Shown piece by piece: positions 36,403 to 44,257 of a stretch of 50,751 bases of DNA (position 1 is its first letter; each line of letters starts with the position of its first letter). Origin of the DNA: Natrinema thermotolerans DSM 11552 (GTDB taxonomy: Archaea; Halobacteriota; Halobacteria; Halobacteriales; Natrialbaceae); NCBI GenBank assembly GCA_000337115.1, contig AOIR01000046.1, forward strand, positions 2,331 to 53,081, given 5' to 3'. The position numbers were made by a program, and so were the translations under genes. Under the pieces are notes generated by a model. The model ran no database searches. It had not been told where the DNA came from and saw only the letters and a program-made list of their open reading frames with translations.

Positions 36403-37410
36403 CTATAGATCTTCGATGAAATCTCGTCGCTGTTCCATCTTCTCGCGGTCTGTACGGCGGTCGTAGTGGCGCTCGAGGACTTCCGAGGATACGTCGCAGC
36501 GGTCGCTGACGATCTTCTCGGGAATGTCCTCGCGGAGCTGGTGAGTGATCGCTCCCCGTCGGATCGTGTGCGGTGAGAGGCTGCTGGGACACTGGGAGTA
36601 GTGGCCGTACTCCGTCGCCTCGCAACCCATCGGCTCGCGGTCGTGGGGACAGTCCTCGATCATGCAGGGCTGCGTAAGCCGGTATACCTCCGACCGTATC
36701 TGTCCGGAACTCAGCCGCCCCTGCGTACTCGTCACCAGTGGCTCGCGGCCGTGTTCGTCGGTCACGTCGTTCCGGTGGAATCGGATGTACTCGTCGAGGA
36801 CATCGCAGTAGTAGTCGTCGAGCGCGATCGCCCGCTCGGCCGGCTCCTGGTTCTTGAGCGGCGTGCCCGTATCAGGGCGGTGTCGGAGCCAGAAGCACTG
36901 GTCATCAGGTTCGTAGTCCTCGAGGTCGACTGCTCGAAGACTCCCGAGGCGGATTCCAGTGTGCCAGAGGATCGCCATGATGACGTGTTCCCGGCTCGCT
37001 CGCTTGTACCGCTCGAGGTAGCCGATGATCGTCCGCGCTCGGTCGGTGTCGAGCATCTCGTCGCGCGCTTCGTCACCGCGGTCGACGTCCGGCAGTTTCA
37101 CCCGCTCGCGCATCCCCGGTTCGACGGCGTCGATCGACGCGCAGAACTCAAGGAAGACGCGGAGCGTCGCGAGCTGCCCGCGGAGCGTGACGATGTTGAC
37201 GTCCTTCTGTCGCCAGACACGGTACCGGTGGAGATCGCGACCAGTGAGTTCGTTGAGGTTGTCGATATCAACCTCGTTGCACCACTCGACGAACGCGTCG
37301 AGCCGGTACTTGTGATTCTGGAGCGTCTTCGCGCTCACCTCGAGTTCGCGGTGTGAGACGTAGAGGTCGACCGCCTCTCGGGGTGAGATCGGCTCGAGGT
37401 CGTCGCTCAT
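36403..37410 (-). CDS. int: Tyrosine-type site-specific integrase
   Basis: A 335-residue tyrosine recombinase. An N-terminal SAM-like core-binding domain (about 1-110) precedes the catalytic domain. The catalytic Arg is in HTGIRLGSLRAV, a Lys in TPLKNQEPAERAI, then HTIRRG (H-x2-R) and the nucleophile in VLERHYDRR. A Cys/His-rich insert (CMIEDCPHDREPMGC...HYSQC) sits ahead of the HxxR box and could bind zinc. It lies about 115 nt from the tRNA-Ala 3' end and is transcribed toward it, as expected for a tRNA-targeting provirus integrase. The ATG overlaps the preceding gene's stop. Confidence 0.93.
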   Translation of the reverse strand: MSDDLEPISPREAVDLYVSHRELEVSAKTLQNHKYRLDAFVEWCNEVDIDNLNELTGRDLHRYRVWRQKDVNIVTLRGQLATLRVFLEFCASIDAVEPGMRERVKLPDVDRGDEARDEMLDTDRARTIIGYLERYKRASREHVIMAILWHTGIRLGSLRAVDLEDYEPDDQCFWLRHRPDTGTPLKNQEPAERAIALDDYYCDVLDEYIRFHRNDVTDEHGREPLVTSTQGRLSSGQIRSEVYRLTQPCMIEDCPHDREPMGCEATEYGHYSQCPSSLSPHTIRRGAITHQLREDIPEKIVSDRCDVSSEVLERHYDRRTDREKMEQRRDFIEDL

Positions 37411-38174
37411 CGTTCACCCCCGTTGTCAACATTCGTGTCGCGTTGCCGGGCGTTTCCACCGTCGGCCCGTGCAAGCAAGGTCGTCTGTTCCGGTGGAGGA
37501 TTCTCTACGACGTCGTCAACGGCGTTACGGATCGATGCTGATAAGTCAAGTGGGACTTTCGACCGTTCAGCTTTCGTATTGCCAAGGACGCGGGTCGCGC
37601 TGGTTCCGTCGTACTCGACGTTCGCGGTGTGGCACTTACTTCCGCGCTGGCATCGGCGATACGTCATCGGCGGGTGTTCGCCCCACAGATCGGTCCGCTT
37701 CATGTACGGACGGCCATACTGGCAGTAGGTCACCTGCCCCGTGGGTTGGCCGAGGAACCATCGGAGGCGTCCCTGTGGATTCTCGAGGAACCAGTAGTCG
37801 GGTGCGAGCGCCTTGATCAGACCCAGTGTGTGGTACACCAGCGCGATCGCCTGACGTGCATCAGAGTGGATCGGCGTCTGCGTGTCGAAGTCCCAGTGGT
37901 CGTGATTGCCAGCCGTCGAGAACTCTGGGCATGGCGGGCTCGCAAGTACGACCAGCACATCGATCTGTTCTCGATCGAGGCCGATCAGTTCGAGTAGGTC
38001 CGTCGGCCGAAGCTCGTAGATGTCGGCGCACAGGTCAGGGTCGAACTCGTCGTTTATTTCGACGGTATACACGGTCCACTCGTCGCTCTCCTCAAACGCA
38101 CTCGAGAAACCACCGAGACCCGCAAACAGGTCGATGCAGATTTGAGCGGTTCCGTTCGAGGATTCGTCGCTCAT
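37407..38174 (-). CDS. Orphan viral C5-cytosine DNA methyltransferase
   Basis: A 255-residue Dcm-type methyltransferase. Motif I is IDLFAGLGGFSSAF (14-27), motif IV with the catalytic Cys is SPPCPEFS (79-86), and motif VI is the variant LENPQGRL with ENP rather than ENV. The C-terminal RSKVPLDLSASI replaces motif X in a form common in virus-encoded enzymes. The short length implies a small target-recognition region. With no cognate nuclease nearby, self-protection against host restriction is likely. The start was set at MSDESS, whose ATG overlaps the zinc-ribbon stop codon. Confidence 0.85.
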   Translation of the reverse strand: MSDESSNGTAQICIDLFAGLGGFSSAFEESDEWTVYTVEINDEFDPDLCADIYELRPTDLLELIGLDREQIDVLVVLASPPCPEFSTAGNHDHWDFDTQTPIHSDARQAIALVYHTLGLIKALAPDYWFLENPQGRLRWFLGQPTGQVTYCQYGRPYMKRTDLWGEHPPMTYRRCQRGSKCHTANVEYDGTSATRVLGNTKAERSKVPLDLSASIRNAVDDVVENPPPEQTTLLARADGGNARQRDTNVDNGGER

Positions 38175-38380
38175 GGACTGACCCTCCGTGTCGCGTAGTT
38201 GCTGAGCCGGCGGAAGACGCCGCCGCGCCGGAGTTCCCTGCCGCCGTCGGTGTAGACGATGTGGCCGCCGGCGTGGCACTCGGTACAGCGGTAGCAGGTC
38301 GTATCCGTCGCTCCCCAGGTGATGCGCCGCGCGGTCGCGCCGCAAGTCGTGCAGTTGACCGTCTCGGGATCGCCGCTCAT
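38171..38380 (-). CDS. Zinc-ribbon microprotein
   Basis: A 69-residue protein with two CxxC knuckles (CTTCG and CYRCTEC) and a basic C-terminus (RELRRGGVFRRLSNYATRRV). It probably binds one zinc and perhaps nucleic acid. Both its start and stop overlap neighbouring genes in ATGA junctions, so it is translated as part of the leftward early string ending in the integrase. No named family is assigned. Confidence 0.75.
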   Translation of the reverse strand: MSGDPETVNCTTCGATARRITWGATDTTCYRCTECHAGGHIVYTDGGRELRRGGVFRRLSNYATRRVSP

Positions 38381-38520
38381 AGTCGCCCTTCGATTTTTGG
38401 AGTGGCAGTTTCGACCTCTGACCCACAGACGGGACAGGTCGCACCGTTCTCGTCCTTGACAGCGAGGACGTATGCGCCACCGTTCGTGCAGAAGCCTGTC
38501 GTGTACGCCTCGTCACTCAT
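38377..38520 (-). CDS. 47-residue zinc-ribbon-like microprotein
   Basis: A 47-residue reading, MSDEAYTTGFCTNGGAYVLA followed by a CPVCG knuckle and an acidic/Lys tail. A lone upstream Cys plus CPVC could give a partial zinc site. The stop overlaps the next gene by 4 nt and the start overlaps the preceding gene by 8 nt. Such tight coupling on both sides, with matching codon use, argues that it is real despite its size. Confidence 0.65.
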   Translation of the reverse strand: MSDEAYTTGFCTNGGAYVLAVKDENGATCPVCGSEVETATPKIEGRL

Positions 38521-39109
38521 CCTGATCACCGTTCTCGTCGCCGTCATCGGCGTCGGAAACTTGGAGCCCGCAGGCGTCCGCGCGTCGGTGAACACTCTCC
38601 TCGAGCAGTGCCTCGGCTTCGGGCAGCAGCGTGTAGCTGTTCGTCCGCCCGTCGAGTTCGCCGCGCTCGAGGAGATCGTCGTCGACGAGGCTGTCGAGGT
38701 TCTGGTACAGCCGCCCGTGGAGGACTTCGTCGTAGGTCTGTGTGAGCCGTTCCTTGATCGCGAGGCCGTAGGGTTCCTTGTCGGCGGACTCGATAGCAGC
38801 AATCGCCTCGAGGATGTCCCGCTGGAAGCCGGAGAGATCGCCCCAAGCGATGCCGCCGTCGGCCACCGGCTCGGGCTCGGTTTCGTAGTCCTCGCCAAGT
38901 TCGTCCGCTTGCTGCCGACTTTCATGCGAGCCCGATACAGGGCGACCGTCAGTTCGGAGGTACGCACAGGAGCGGCAGGCCGGTTCGTTGCTCCGAGCGT
39001 CGTAGCCGTCCGCTCGAGCGCCGCAGGCGCACCGAGCGTCAGACCTTTTGGCCGGCGATGCCTCTTGCCGTGTGTGGGGTGTATGCCCCACGGGAATTCC
39101 GAGATTCAT
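38513..39109 (-). CDS. PadR-like winged-helix protein with N-terminal zinc finger
   Basis: A 198-residue regulator and first gene of the leftward early string. Residues 25-50 hold CACG...CRSC, a likely zinc finger. From about residue 88 a PadR-type winged helix follows (LSGFQRDILEAIAAI, LAIKERLTQTYDEVLHGRLYQNLDSLVDDDLLERG, wing GRTNSYTLLPEA), then a disordered acidic tail. Such proteins are frequent in haloarchaeal proviruses and may control lysogeny. A nested inverted repeat begins 12 nt upstream of its ATG. Confidence 0.8.
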   Translation of the reverse strand: MNLGIPVGHTPHTRQEASPAKRSDARCACGARADGYDARSNEPACRSCAYLRTDGRPVSGSHESRQQADELGEDYETEPEPVADGGIAWGDLSGFQRDILEAIAAIESADKEPYGLAIKERLTQTYDEVLHGRLYQNLDSLVDDDLLERGELDGRTNSYTLLPEAEALLEESVHRRADACGLQVSDADDGDENGDQDE

Positions 39110-39120
39110 TCCGGATCACC

Positions 39121-39202
39121 GGAGTTACCTTCCGGGCGGCGCTCCAACGCCGCCCGACCTCACATACCAACAAGAGTCATCTTCATCCGAGTTGGTAACT
39201 CC
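39121..39202. promoter_or_regulatory. Nested inverted repeats between divergent early genes
   Basis: Outer arms GGAGTTACC (39121-39129) and GGTAACTCC (39194-39202) form a perfect 9-bp repeat. Inside is a perfect 8-bp stem GGGCGGCG/CGCCGCCC (39134-39155). The region separates the leftward integrase string from the rightward repressor genes and is a good candidate for a viral operator or switch. An origin function is possible. Confidence 0.5.
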
Positions 39203-39319
39203 GCAACCCCACCTTTGTATCCAATATGCATAAATGCATCGCAGCCTCGGAAAGAGGTTCGAGATAGAAATGTGGATAAATACTGGGAAATAGGTTCCCC
39301 CATCCTGTATTAGGATTTA

Positions 39320-39631
39320 ATGAGGCAGTCGGGTACTTGGATGACAATCTGGGATGACCGGATTCTCGAGATTATTCGTAACGAAGGGCCAACACCAGTA
39401 GGTAAATTAACTGAGCGTGATGGAGTTCGAATTAGTCAGTCATCAGTTTCTCGAAGATGCCAGAAACTGGCGGATCACCGACTCTTGATCCCAATTGGGA
39501 ACGGCGTCTACGATATCTCCGATATTGGGGAAGCCTATCTCGATGAAGAATACGACGCCGAAAACGAGACCTACCTCAATGGCGGCAGCTCGAGAGACGG
39601 TCCGAGCGCCAGTGGAACCACCCAACCCTAA
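39320..39631 (+). CDS. PhiH-repressor-like winged-helix protein (first copy)
   Basis: A 103-residue DNA-binding protein. MTIWDDRILEIIRNEGPTPV starts the helix-turn-helix, SQSSVSRRCQKLADHRLLIP is the recognition region, and VYDISDIGEAYLDEEYD is the wing and final helix. This is the pattern of the phiH1-type repressors found in many haloarchaeal viruses. The ATG at MRQSG was taken; one seven codons later is possible. The stop codon overlaps the next ATG (TAATG). Codon use is more A+T-rich than in the chromosome. Confidence 0.8.
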   Translation: MRQSGTWMTIWDDRILEIIRNEGPTPVGKLTERDGVRISQSSVSRRCQKLADHRLLIPIGNGVYDISDIGEAYLDEEYDAENETYLNGGSSRDGPSASGTTQP

Positions 39632-39921
39632 TGAGCCGAAAACCCGCTCGCTGGATGTGTACGCTTGATGAACGGATTCTCGAGCATCTCTCCGAAGATC
39701 CGTGGTCGACACCGCGGCATATGTCTCGAGCAGTCAATCTCACTGCATCACGTGGGCGGGTTGAGGAACGTTGCCAACTCCTTTCTCAGGTAGGGCTGGT
39801 TGCTCCCATCTTCGAAAGCAGTAACATGTACGAGATTACGTATGACGGGCAGGAATATCTGGATGGAGAACTCGATGTGGAGAATCGGCCGAAGCCATCA
39901 CTGCAAAAACTTCGAAGTTGA
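39631..39921 (+). CDS. PhiH-repressor-like winged-helix protein (second copy)
   Basis: A 96-residue paralog of the preceding gene: MCTLDERILEHLSEDPWSTP, RGRVEERCQLLSQVGLVAPI and MYEITYDGQEYLDGELD line up with the first copy. The two are translationally coupled. The pair may form heterodimers or be successive immunity factors. It converges on the A+T-rich methyltransferase cassette with 16 nt between stop codons. Confidence 0.8.
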   Translation: MSRKPARWMCTLDERILEHLSEDPWSTPRHMSRAVNLTASRGRVEERCQLLSQVGLVAPIFESSNMYEITYDGQEYLDGELDVENRPKPSLQKLRS

Positions 39922-39937
39922 CGAGCAATCTAAACAG

Positions 39938-40891
39938 TCAGATCTCTGTTTCTGAGAATCTTGGGAAGTACCGGTATAGTTCTGCATATGCCTCTTTATC
40001 CTCTTCGGGTACTGGTATCTCGTTATCTGGTAAAGGCTTGGGTAGCAATTTATCGAGGCTCCTCATTTCAGCAAAAGTTAACTTAGGTGTCTTAATCGTG
40101 TATTCTTCTTCTCCAGACCTTACAAACTCCATCTGTTCAAACGAGGCATTGTTGTATTCTTCTTTAATATGGTCTGAATATAGTATCCCGCCGACAGTCA
40201 ACATTTTAGCATTATCTTGGTAATGAAAGTTCACTAACTGCCTGAACTCTAATTGCTCATCGTCTGGGACACCCTGGTTCCGTGGATAAAGATAGTCTGT
40301 TTCTATCTTTTGATTGATTATATCTCTGTAGACTCTAGCGGTACCCCACTTTCTGAGATCTCGTTTTGTAATGCCGTGAGGGATATTTTCACTGCCAATT
40401 TCTGTCTTTAGACGATCTAATCTATCCTCTTCATCATCAAGATGTCCACGAGGAGTCGGTTGCGCATTTACTGTGACAAATAGAACGCTACCAACGGGAG
40501 CAGACGATGCGAATTGCTCGATATCTTTAAACATATACGGCATTAGCTTTTCCTCATAATCCAACCATAATATAGTAGGAACATCCCAATCTAGTTCTGG
40601 TAATTCATCCCTTGATTTTCCAATTCTTATCTCGATACAATCGTAGGGCTTGTTGAATCTAAATCTTTCCTCATCTTGAAAAACCTGTTCAATGCTAATC
40701 ATATTATTTATACCAAGTTCCTTATGGAATAGCCTATGGTCACTAAAATATGTGGATCCGAAGCCGATATACCTGTAGTCTCGTAGAGGTCGAATATGTG
40801 TCAAACGACCGAGCATGTCGGTCATCATTTTGCGCTCGATATTCTTGCTGGGTCTAAGCCGGTAATCAATTTCCTCAAATGACTTGCCCAT
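39938..40891 (-). CDS. Rossmann methyltransferase-like protein, third gene of the DNA-modification cassette
   Basis: A 317-residue protein of no function known to me. Its order of strands looks like a class I SAM-binding fold: YIGFGSTYF (41-49, motif-I-like), MISIEQ with an acidic end (E68), CIEIRIG (85-91), TILWLDYEE (107-114, in the place of motif IV) and SVLFVTVNAQ (135-144). The usual GxGxG is reduced to GFGS. No PD-(D/E)xK, HNH, GIY-YIG or PLD nuclease motif was found. It begins 2 nt after the ATPase stop codon, so it belongs to the same transcript. It could be a second methyltransferase, a target-recognition subunit or an effector. Confidence 0.7.
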   Translation of the reverse strand: MGKSFEEIDYRLRPSKNIERKMMTDMLGRLTHIRPLRDYRYIGFGSTYFSDHRLFHKELGINNMISIEQVFQDEERFRFNKPYDCIEIRIGKSRDELPELDWDVPTILWLDYEEKLMPYMFKDIEQFASSAPVGSVLFVTVNAQPTPRGHLDDEEDRLDRLKTEIGSENIPHGITKRDLRKWGTARVYRDIINQKIETDYLYPRNQGVPDDEQLEFRQLVNFHYQDNAKMLTVGGILYSDHIKEEYNNASFEQMEFVRSGEEEYTIKTPKLTFAEMRSLDKLLPKPLPDNEIPVPEEDKEAYAELYRYFPRFSETEI

Positions 40892-40893
40892 CT

Positions 40894-42231
40894 CTAGTAT
40901 TCCTCAACTTCGAACTCATAGTAGTAGTCAAACGTCTTCTCCCCCACCTCTTTATTCGTCGTTATATCTAATAACTCTTTTATTTCTTCAACCTTCTCTA
41001 CAGGACGTTCATACGATATGTGGGTAGTCTCTGGTCCCTCGGACTCCTCCTCTTCTTCAGCGTCGGGTGCTGCAAACGAGGTCTGGACGGTTTCAAGTTC
41101 GTCAGCGTCAACTGGATCCGCCTTCTTGACCTCAACTTCTAGAGGAACATCTTCTTCTGACTCCGATTCCTTTTTTTGCTCAGCGATATCACTCATGAAG
41201 TCGATGATAGGCCTCATAGTAGACTGCATCTCTTGTCTAGCCTTCTGATACACTGGCGTATCTGGATTTACACCCGTTTTGGTAGTATTCCATGGGAGCG
41301 CACCTGGATCATCACTGACAAAGTTTACTAATCCCCGGAATCGATTATATTCGCCGTGGAATTTTGGGATCGTTTCTCCGTCCCAACCAGTTACCTCCTC
41401 GGTATTTGCCTCAAGCACTAGCCTTCCGTTGCAGAATATGTACCATCCTGCTTCGTCGGGATTACTTTCTCCAAGCCCAGCTCTGATCTCAACTTGAACT
41501 GATTCTCCGTTTTCTTCGAACTGGAACACCTCATATGCTGGCTCTAAGTCGTCCGATTTTAGTAGATCAATAGAGGTGTATCCTAATGGTTCATCATTCA
41601 ATATTATCTGCAACCCATCTTTGAGATAATTCCTATTTTTAGAAGTGAGTTTGTCACTAAGTCGAGATATAAATAAATCCTGTTCAAACTTCTCGCTTAC
41701 CTGTTCATCCAACTCCTCAATGACAATTCTTGTTCCATGTTCGCTTAGTTCGCATCGTTCATCTTCATCTGGATTCACCAGTTCCATCTCAAAGTTCCAT
41801 TCATCGTGTTCTTCCCATTCATCTAAGTCAACTTCAATCACAAAATGATTGTCTTCAGTTGATGATTCAATTAAGAAATAATCCCCCAACTTGAATAGTG
41901 ATCGTTTCATCCCTACACCAAACTTTCCAATAAGGGAATCCATTTCACCTGTATATTCATTGGGACGACCAAATCTAAACGCATAGTTTTCTGCGATGTC
42001 TCGAGGGATCCCGCCACAGTTATCTGTCAAAACTGCGCGGTCCTCACTTAGTTCAATATTCACATATAATCCGGAATATTCCTCGTCATCCCGAATTCGA
42101 CTTGCCCCGTCAATGCTGTTATCTACGAACTCAGGGATTGTATCTATTATTTTTACGTCCCTGGTGAGGATATTAATGAAAAATTCTTTCACCGGATTCG
42201 CGTTAACTTCAATTGATGTATCGTCAGGCAT
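40894..42231 (-). CDS. GHKL (MORC/Hsp90-like) ATPase of the DNA-modification cassette
   Basis: A 445-residue protein with a GHKL ATP-binding domain. Motif N1 is EFVDNSIDGA (34-43), G1 is LTDNCGGI (68-75), G2 is IGKFGVGMKRS (101-111), and HGTRIVI (165-171) follows. An S5-like middle domain comes next and the last 90 residues are acidic. Published genome analyses link prokaryotic MORC-like ATPases to restriction-modification operons. ATP-gated clamping on DNA is therefore plausible, but the role here is inferred. It starts 6 nt after the methyltransferase stop. Confidence 0.85.
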   Translation of the reverse strand: MPDDTSIEVNANPVKEFFINILTRDVKIIDTIPEFVDNSIDGASRIRDDEEYSGLYVNIELSEDRAVLTDNCGGIPRDIAENYAFRFGRPNEYTGEMDSLIGKFGVGMKRSLFKLGDYFLIESSTEDNHFVIEVDLDEWEEHDEWNFEMELVNPDEDERCELSEHGTRIVIEELDEQVSEKFEQDLFISRLSDKLTSKNRNYLKDGLQIILNDEPLGYTSIDLLKSDDLEPAYEVFQFEENGESVQVEIRAGLGESNPDEAGWYIFCNGRLVLEANTEEVTGWDGETIPKFHGEYNRFRGLVNFVSDDPGALPWNTTKTGVNPDTPVYQKARQEMQSTMRPIIDFMSDIAEQKKESESEEDVPLEVEVKKADPVDADELETVQTSFAAPDAEEEEESEGPETTHISYERPVEKVEEIKELLDITTNKEVGEKTFDYYYEFEVEEY

Positions 42232-42237
42232 TGTTTA

Positions 42238-43323
42238 TTATGATGCTTTTGATTGCGTATAACACTCTAACAATTCATCCCCAATACATTTTGCTAGTAG
42301 AGGTGGAACTGAGTTACCGATCTGCCTTAGTCCATGGTACTTGGTTGGTGAAAATTGGAACCAATCAGGAAACGATTGAATCCGTGCTGCCTCTCGAACA
42401 GTAATACACCGTGGTGCAACGGGGTGTATTGGTCGAGCAGGGGTGTGTGTACCACGATCAGGACTAGAACCTGCCCGTAATGTAACCGAAGGTTCTGTCT
42501 TCTTTAGTCGATAATACCTGCTGACTTCATCATTGGATCCTGGGTCCACGTCTGCAAATCTATTGCGGACTCTTTCACTATGATCAACTGGATCAAGTCC
42601 AGTAATGCCTTCAGGGATCGTACTCGCCTTTTGTTTCCACGAATTTATTTTCTTGACGTAGTCCGATTGTGGGCCTAGTTCTCCTTTGTAGACCCCGTTT
42701 TCAACATCATCCAGATTATTCGGAAGGTCACCGATAGCATCCCAAGAATTAACATTCGAATCATCTGGAGTTGGATAGGAGGGCTTTGGACAGGTATCCC
42801 GATATCCTAAGACGATAACTCTTTCACGATACTGTGGAACGCCAAATTCAGCTGCATCTAAGACCTGAATCGGCTCTACTATATTATATCCTGCTGACCT
42901 TATTTCGTTCAGGAATTCCTCCAAGAACTCCCTCTTATCTCCAGACATTAATCCTTTCACATTCTCCATGACAAAATAATCTGGTGAAAGGCCGGATATG
43001 TGTTCAGCATACTTCAGCAGTAAATTATTACGTTCATCATCTGGATCCCGTTTTCCCATTACAGAAAACCCTTGACAAGGAGGTCCTCCTGTCACAATAT
43101 CCACCTCTTCCTTCGTGATACCCGTGTTTGATAAAATATCGTCTTGATCAGCGGTAGATAGATCGAGGTTCTTAGTTATCTTATCTGGGAAATTTGAGTT
43201 ATATGCTTCTAACGCTTTTTCGTTATTATCAACGGCAAGAACGACATCAGCGCCCGCCTCACTGATCCCAAGTGATAGACCTCCCACACCAGAGAATAAA
43301 TCAACTACTTTTGGCGTCGTCAT
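42238..43323 (-). CDS. C5-cytosine DNA methyltransferase of the DNA-modification cassette
   Basis: A 361-residue Dcm/M.HpaII-type enzyme with all major motifs: I DLFSGVGGLSLG (8-19), IV GGPPCQGFS with the catalytic Cys83 (79-87), VI FVMENVKGL (117-125), VIII QYRERVIVLG, and X RQIGNSVPPLLA near the C-terminus. The variable target-recognition region lies between about 230 and 310. It transfers methyl groups to cytosine at an unknown site. It is first in the cassette transcript. It is much more A+T-rich than flanking genes, indicating recent transfer. Confidence 0.95.
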   Translation of the reverse strand: MTTPKVVDLFSGVGGLSLGISEAGADVVLAVDNNEKALEAYNSNFPDKITKNLDLSTADQDDILSNTGITKEEVDIVTGGPPCQGFSVMGKRDPDDERNNLLLKYAEHISGLSPDYFVMENVKGLMSGDKREFLEEFLNEIRSAGYNIVEPIQVLDAAEFGVPQYRERVIVLGYRDTCPKPSYPTPDDSNVNSWDAIGDLPNNLDDVENGVYKGELGPQSDYVKKINSWKQKASTIPEGITGLDPVDHSERVRNRFADVDPGSNDEVSRYYRLKKTEPSVTLRAGSSPDRGTHTPARPIHPVAPRCITVREAARIQSFPDWFQFSPTKYHGLRQIGNSVPPLLAKCIGDELLECYTQSKAS

Positions 43324-43348
43324 GTCTTCAACACTGAGTAGATATGGA

Positions 43349-43369
43349 TATCTTTTTTATAAAAAGATA
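43349..43369. promoter_or_regulatory. Palindrome over the promoter of the modification cassette
   Basis: TATCTTTTT-TAT-AAAAAGATA has perfect 9-bp arms with its TATA core 30-40 nt before the methyltransferase ATG. An operator superimposed on a TATA box would block transcription when bound. Self-regulation by methyltransferases is known in restriction-modification systems, but the binding factor here is unknown. Confidence 0.55.
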
Positions 43370-43528
43370 CTGCTATTCTAGGTTCGAAGAGTGGGTCTCG
43401 CGGTCGGTATCAATGTCAATATCGTTGGTCGGATACTGGAAGCAAGCCATGTTGATAGATAGAAATTAGAGGTCATAGAAAGCTTCGGTCAAAAGCACTC
43501 GTAGAGAAATCAACTCTTCGGCAGTCAA

Positions 43529-44191
43529 TCAGTGAACGTGGTTCGTCTCGGCCGTTGTCGCCTGTGACTGTACAACCTCACCCCCACTCGCGACATCACC
43601 CTCGAGGTAATTCACCTTCCCACGCTCCCGCCGAATCGCTTCCGGCGAGAACTCACCGAGGTAGTGCCGCCGGAACGTCTCCCAGTCCTCCCAGCCGCCC
43701 CAATCCATCACGACTGATGGCAAGACGCCCTGCTCGAGCAGATTCGTCCCCCAGGTCCGCCGCAGGTCGTGGACATCAAGGAACGACCAGCCGCGATCGC
43801 CGCTCTCGGCGTGGAGTCGTTCGGCAGCTCGCTGTACCCAGCGGTAGACCGTCTTGGCGGTCACGTCGACGATCGACTCGTCCGGTGCGATCCCGGCGGC
43901 GTCGGTGTGGGCATCGATGTACGTCGCCAGTTGGTCGGGAACCGGCGGCTCGCGGTAGTGTTCCTGTTTCGCAACGTCCTCCCAGACGCGCAAGTGTGTC
44001 CCGGTCGGCGTCTCGACGACATCGGCAGGCGTTACTTGGACGATCTCGCAGCGACGCAGTCCGCATCGACCGGCAAGCAGGAACGCAATCATCTGGCGGT
44101 TGTCCTCCGCCTCGTCGATCACGGCCTGCAGTTCGTCTTCACTCAACCACACGCGCTTCCCTTCGCGTTGCGGGTAGGGCTTCAGTCTCAT
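43529..44191 (-). CDS. Second, short tyrosine recombinase
   Basis: A 220-residue catalytic domain with all the expected residues: Arg in GRCGLRRCEIVQV, Lys in DVAKQEHYREPPVP, HDLRRTWG (H-x2-R), Trp in DWGGWEDW and the nucleophile in RRHYLGEF. It lacks the N-terminal core-binding domain of the integrase at the tRNA. It may act in genome resolution, inversion, or as the integrase of an older element whose cargo has been absorbed. It diverges from the Fic-like gene. Confidence 0.85.
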   Translation of the reverse strand: MRLKPYPQREGKRVWLSEDELQAVIDEAEDNRQMIAFLLAGRCGLRRCEIVQVTPADVVETPTGTHLRVWEDVAKQEHYREPPVPDQLATYIDAHTDAAGIAPDESIVDVTAKTVYRWVQRAAERLHAESGDRGWSFLDVHDLRRTWGTNLLEQGVLPSVVMDWGGWEDWETFRRHYLGEFSPEAIRRERGKVNYLEGDVASGGEVVQSQATTAETNHVH

Positions 44192-44257
44192 CGCTGTCCT
44201 CGATACTCAGTTTTAGCCCAACAAACCATGAAGAATGGGGTTATCAGTACGGCAATC

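Noticed and set aside
39485-39500. TCCCAATTGGGA palindrome resembling the sufC promoter palindrome
   Set aside because: It lies inside the coding sequence of a winged-helix gene, differs from the suf palindrome outside CCAATTGG, and has no promoter context.
39938-40891. Restriction endonuclease assignment for the third cassette gene
   Set aside because: CIEIRIGK superficially resembles an ExK nuclease strand, but the surrounding strand order fits a Rossmann methyltransferase-like fold better and no partner Asp is properly spaced.
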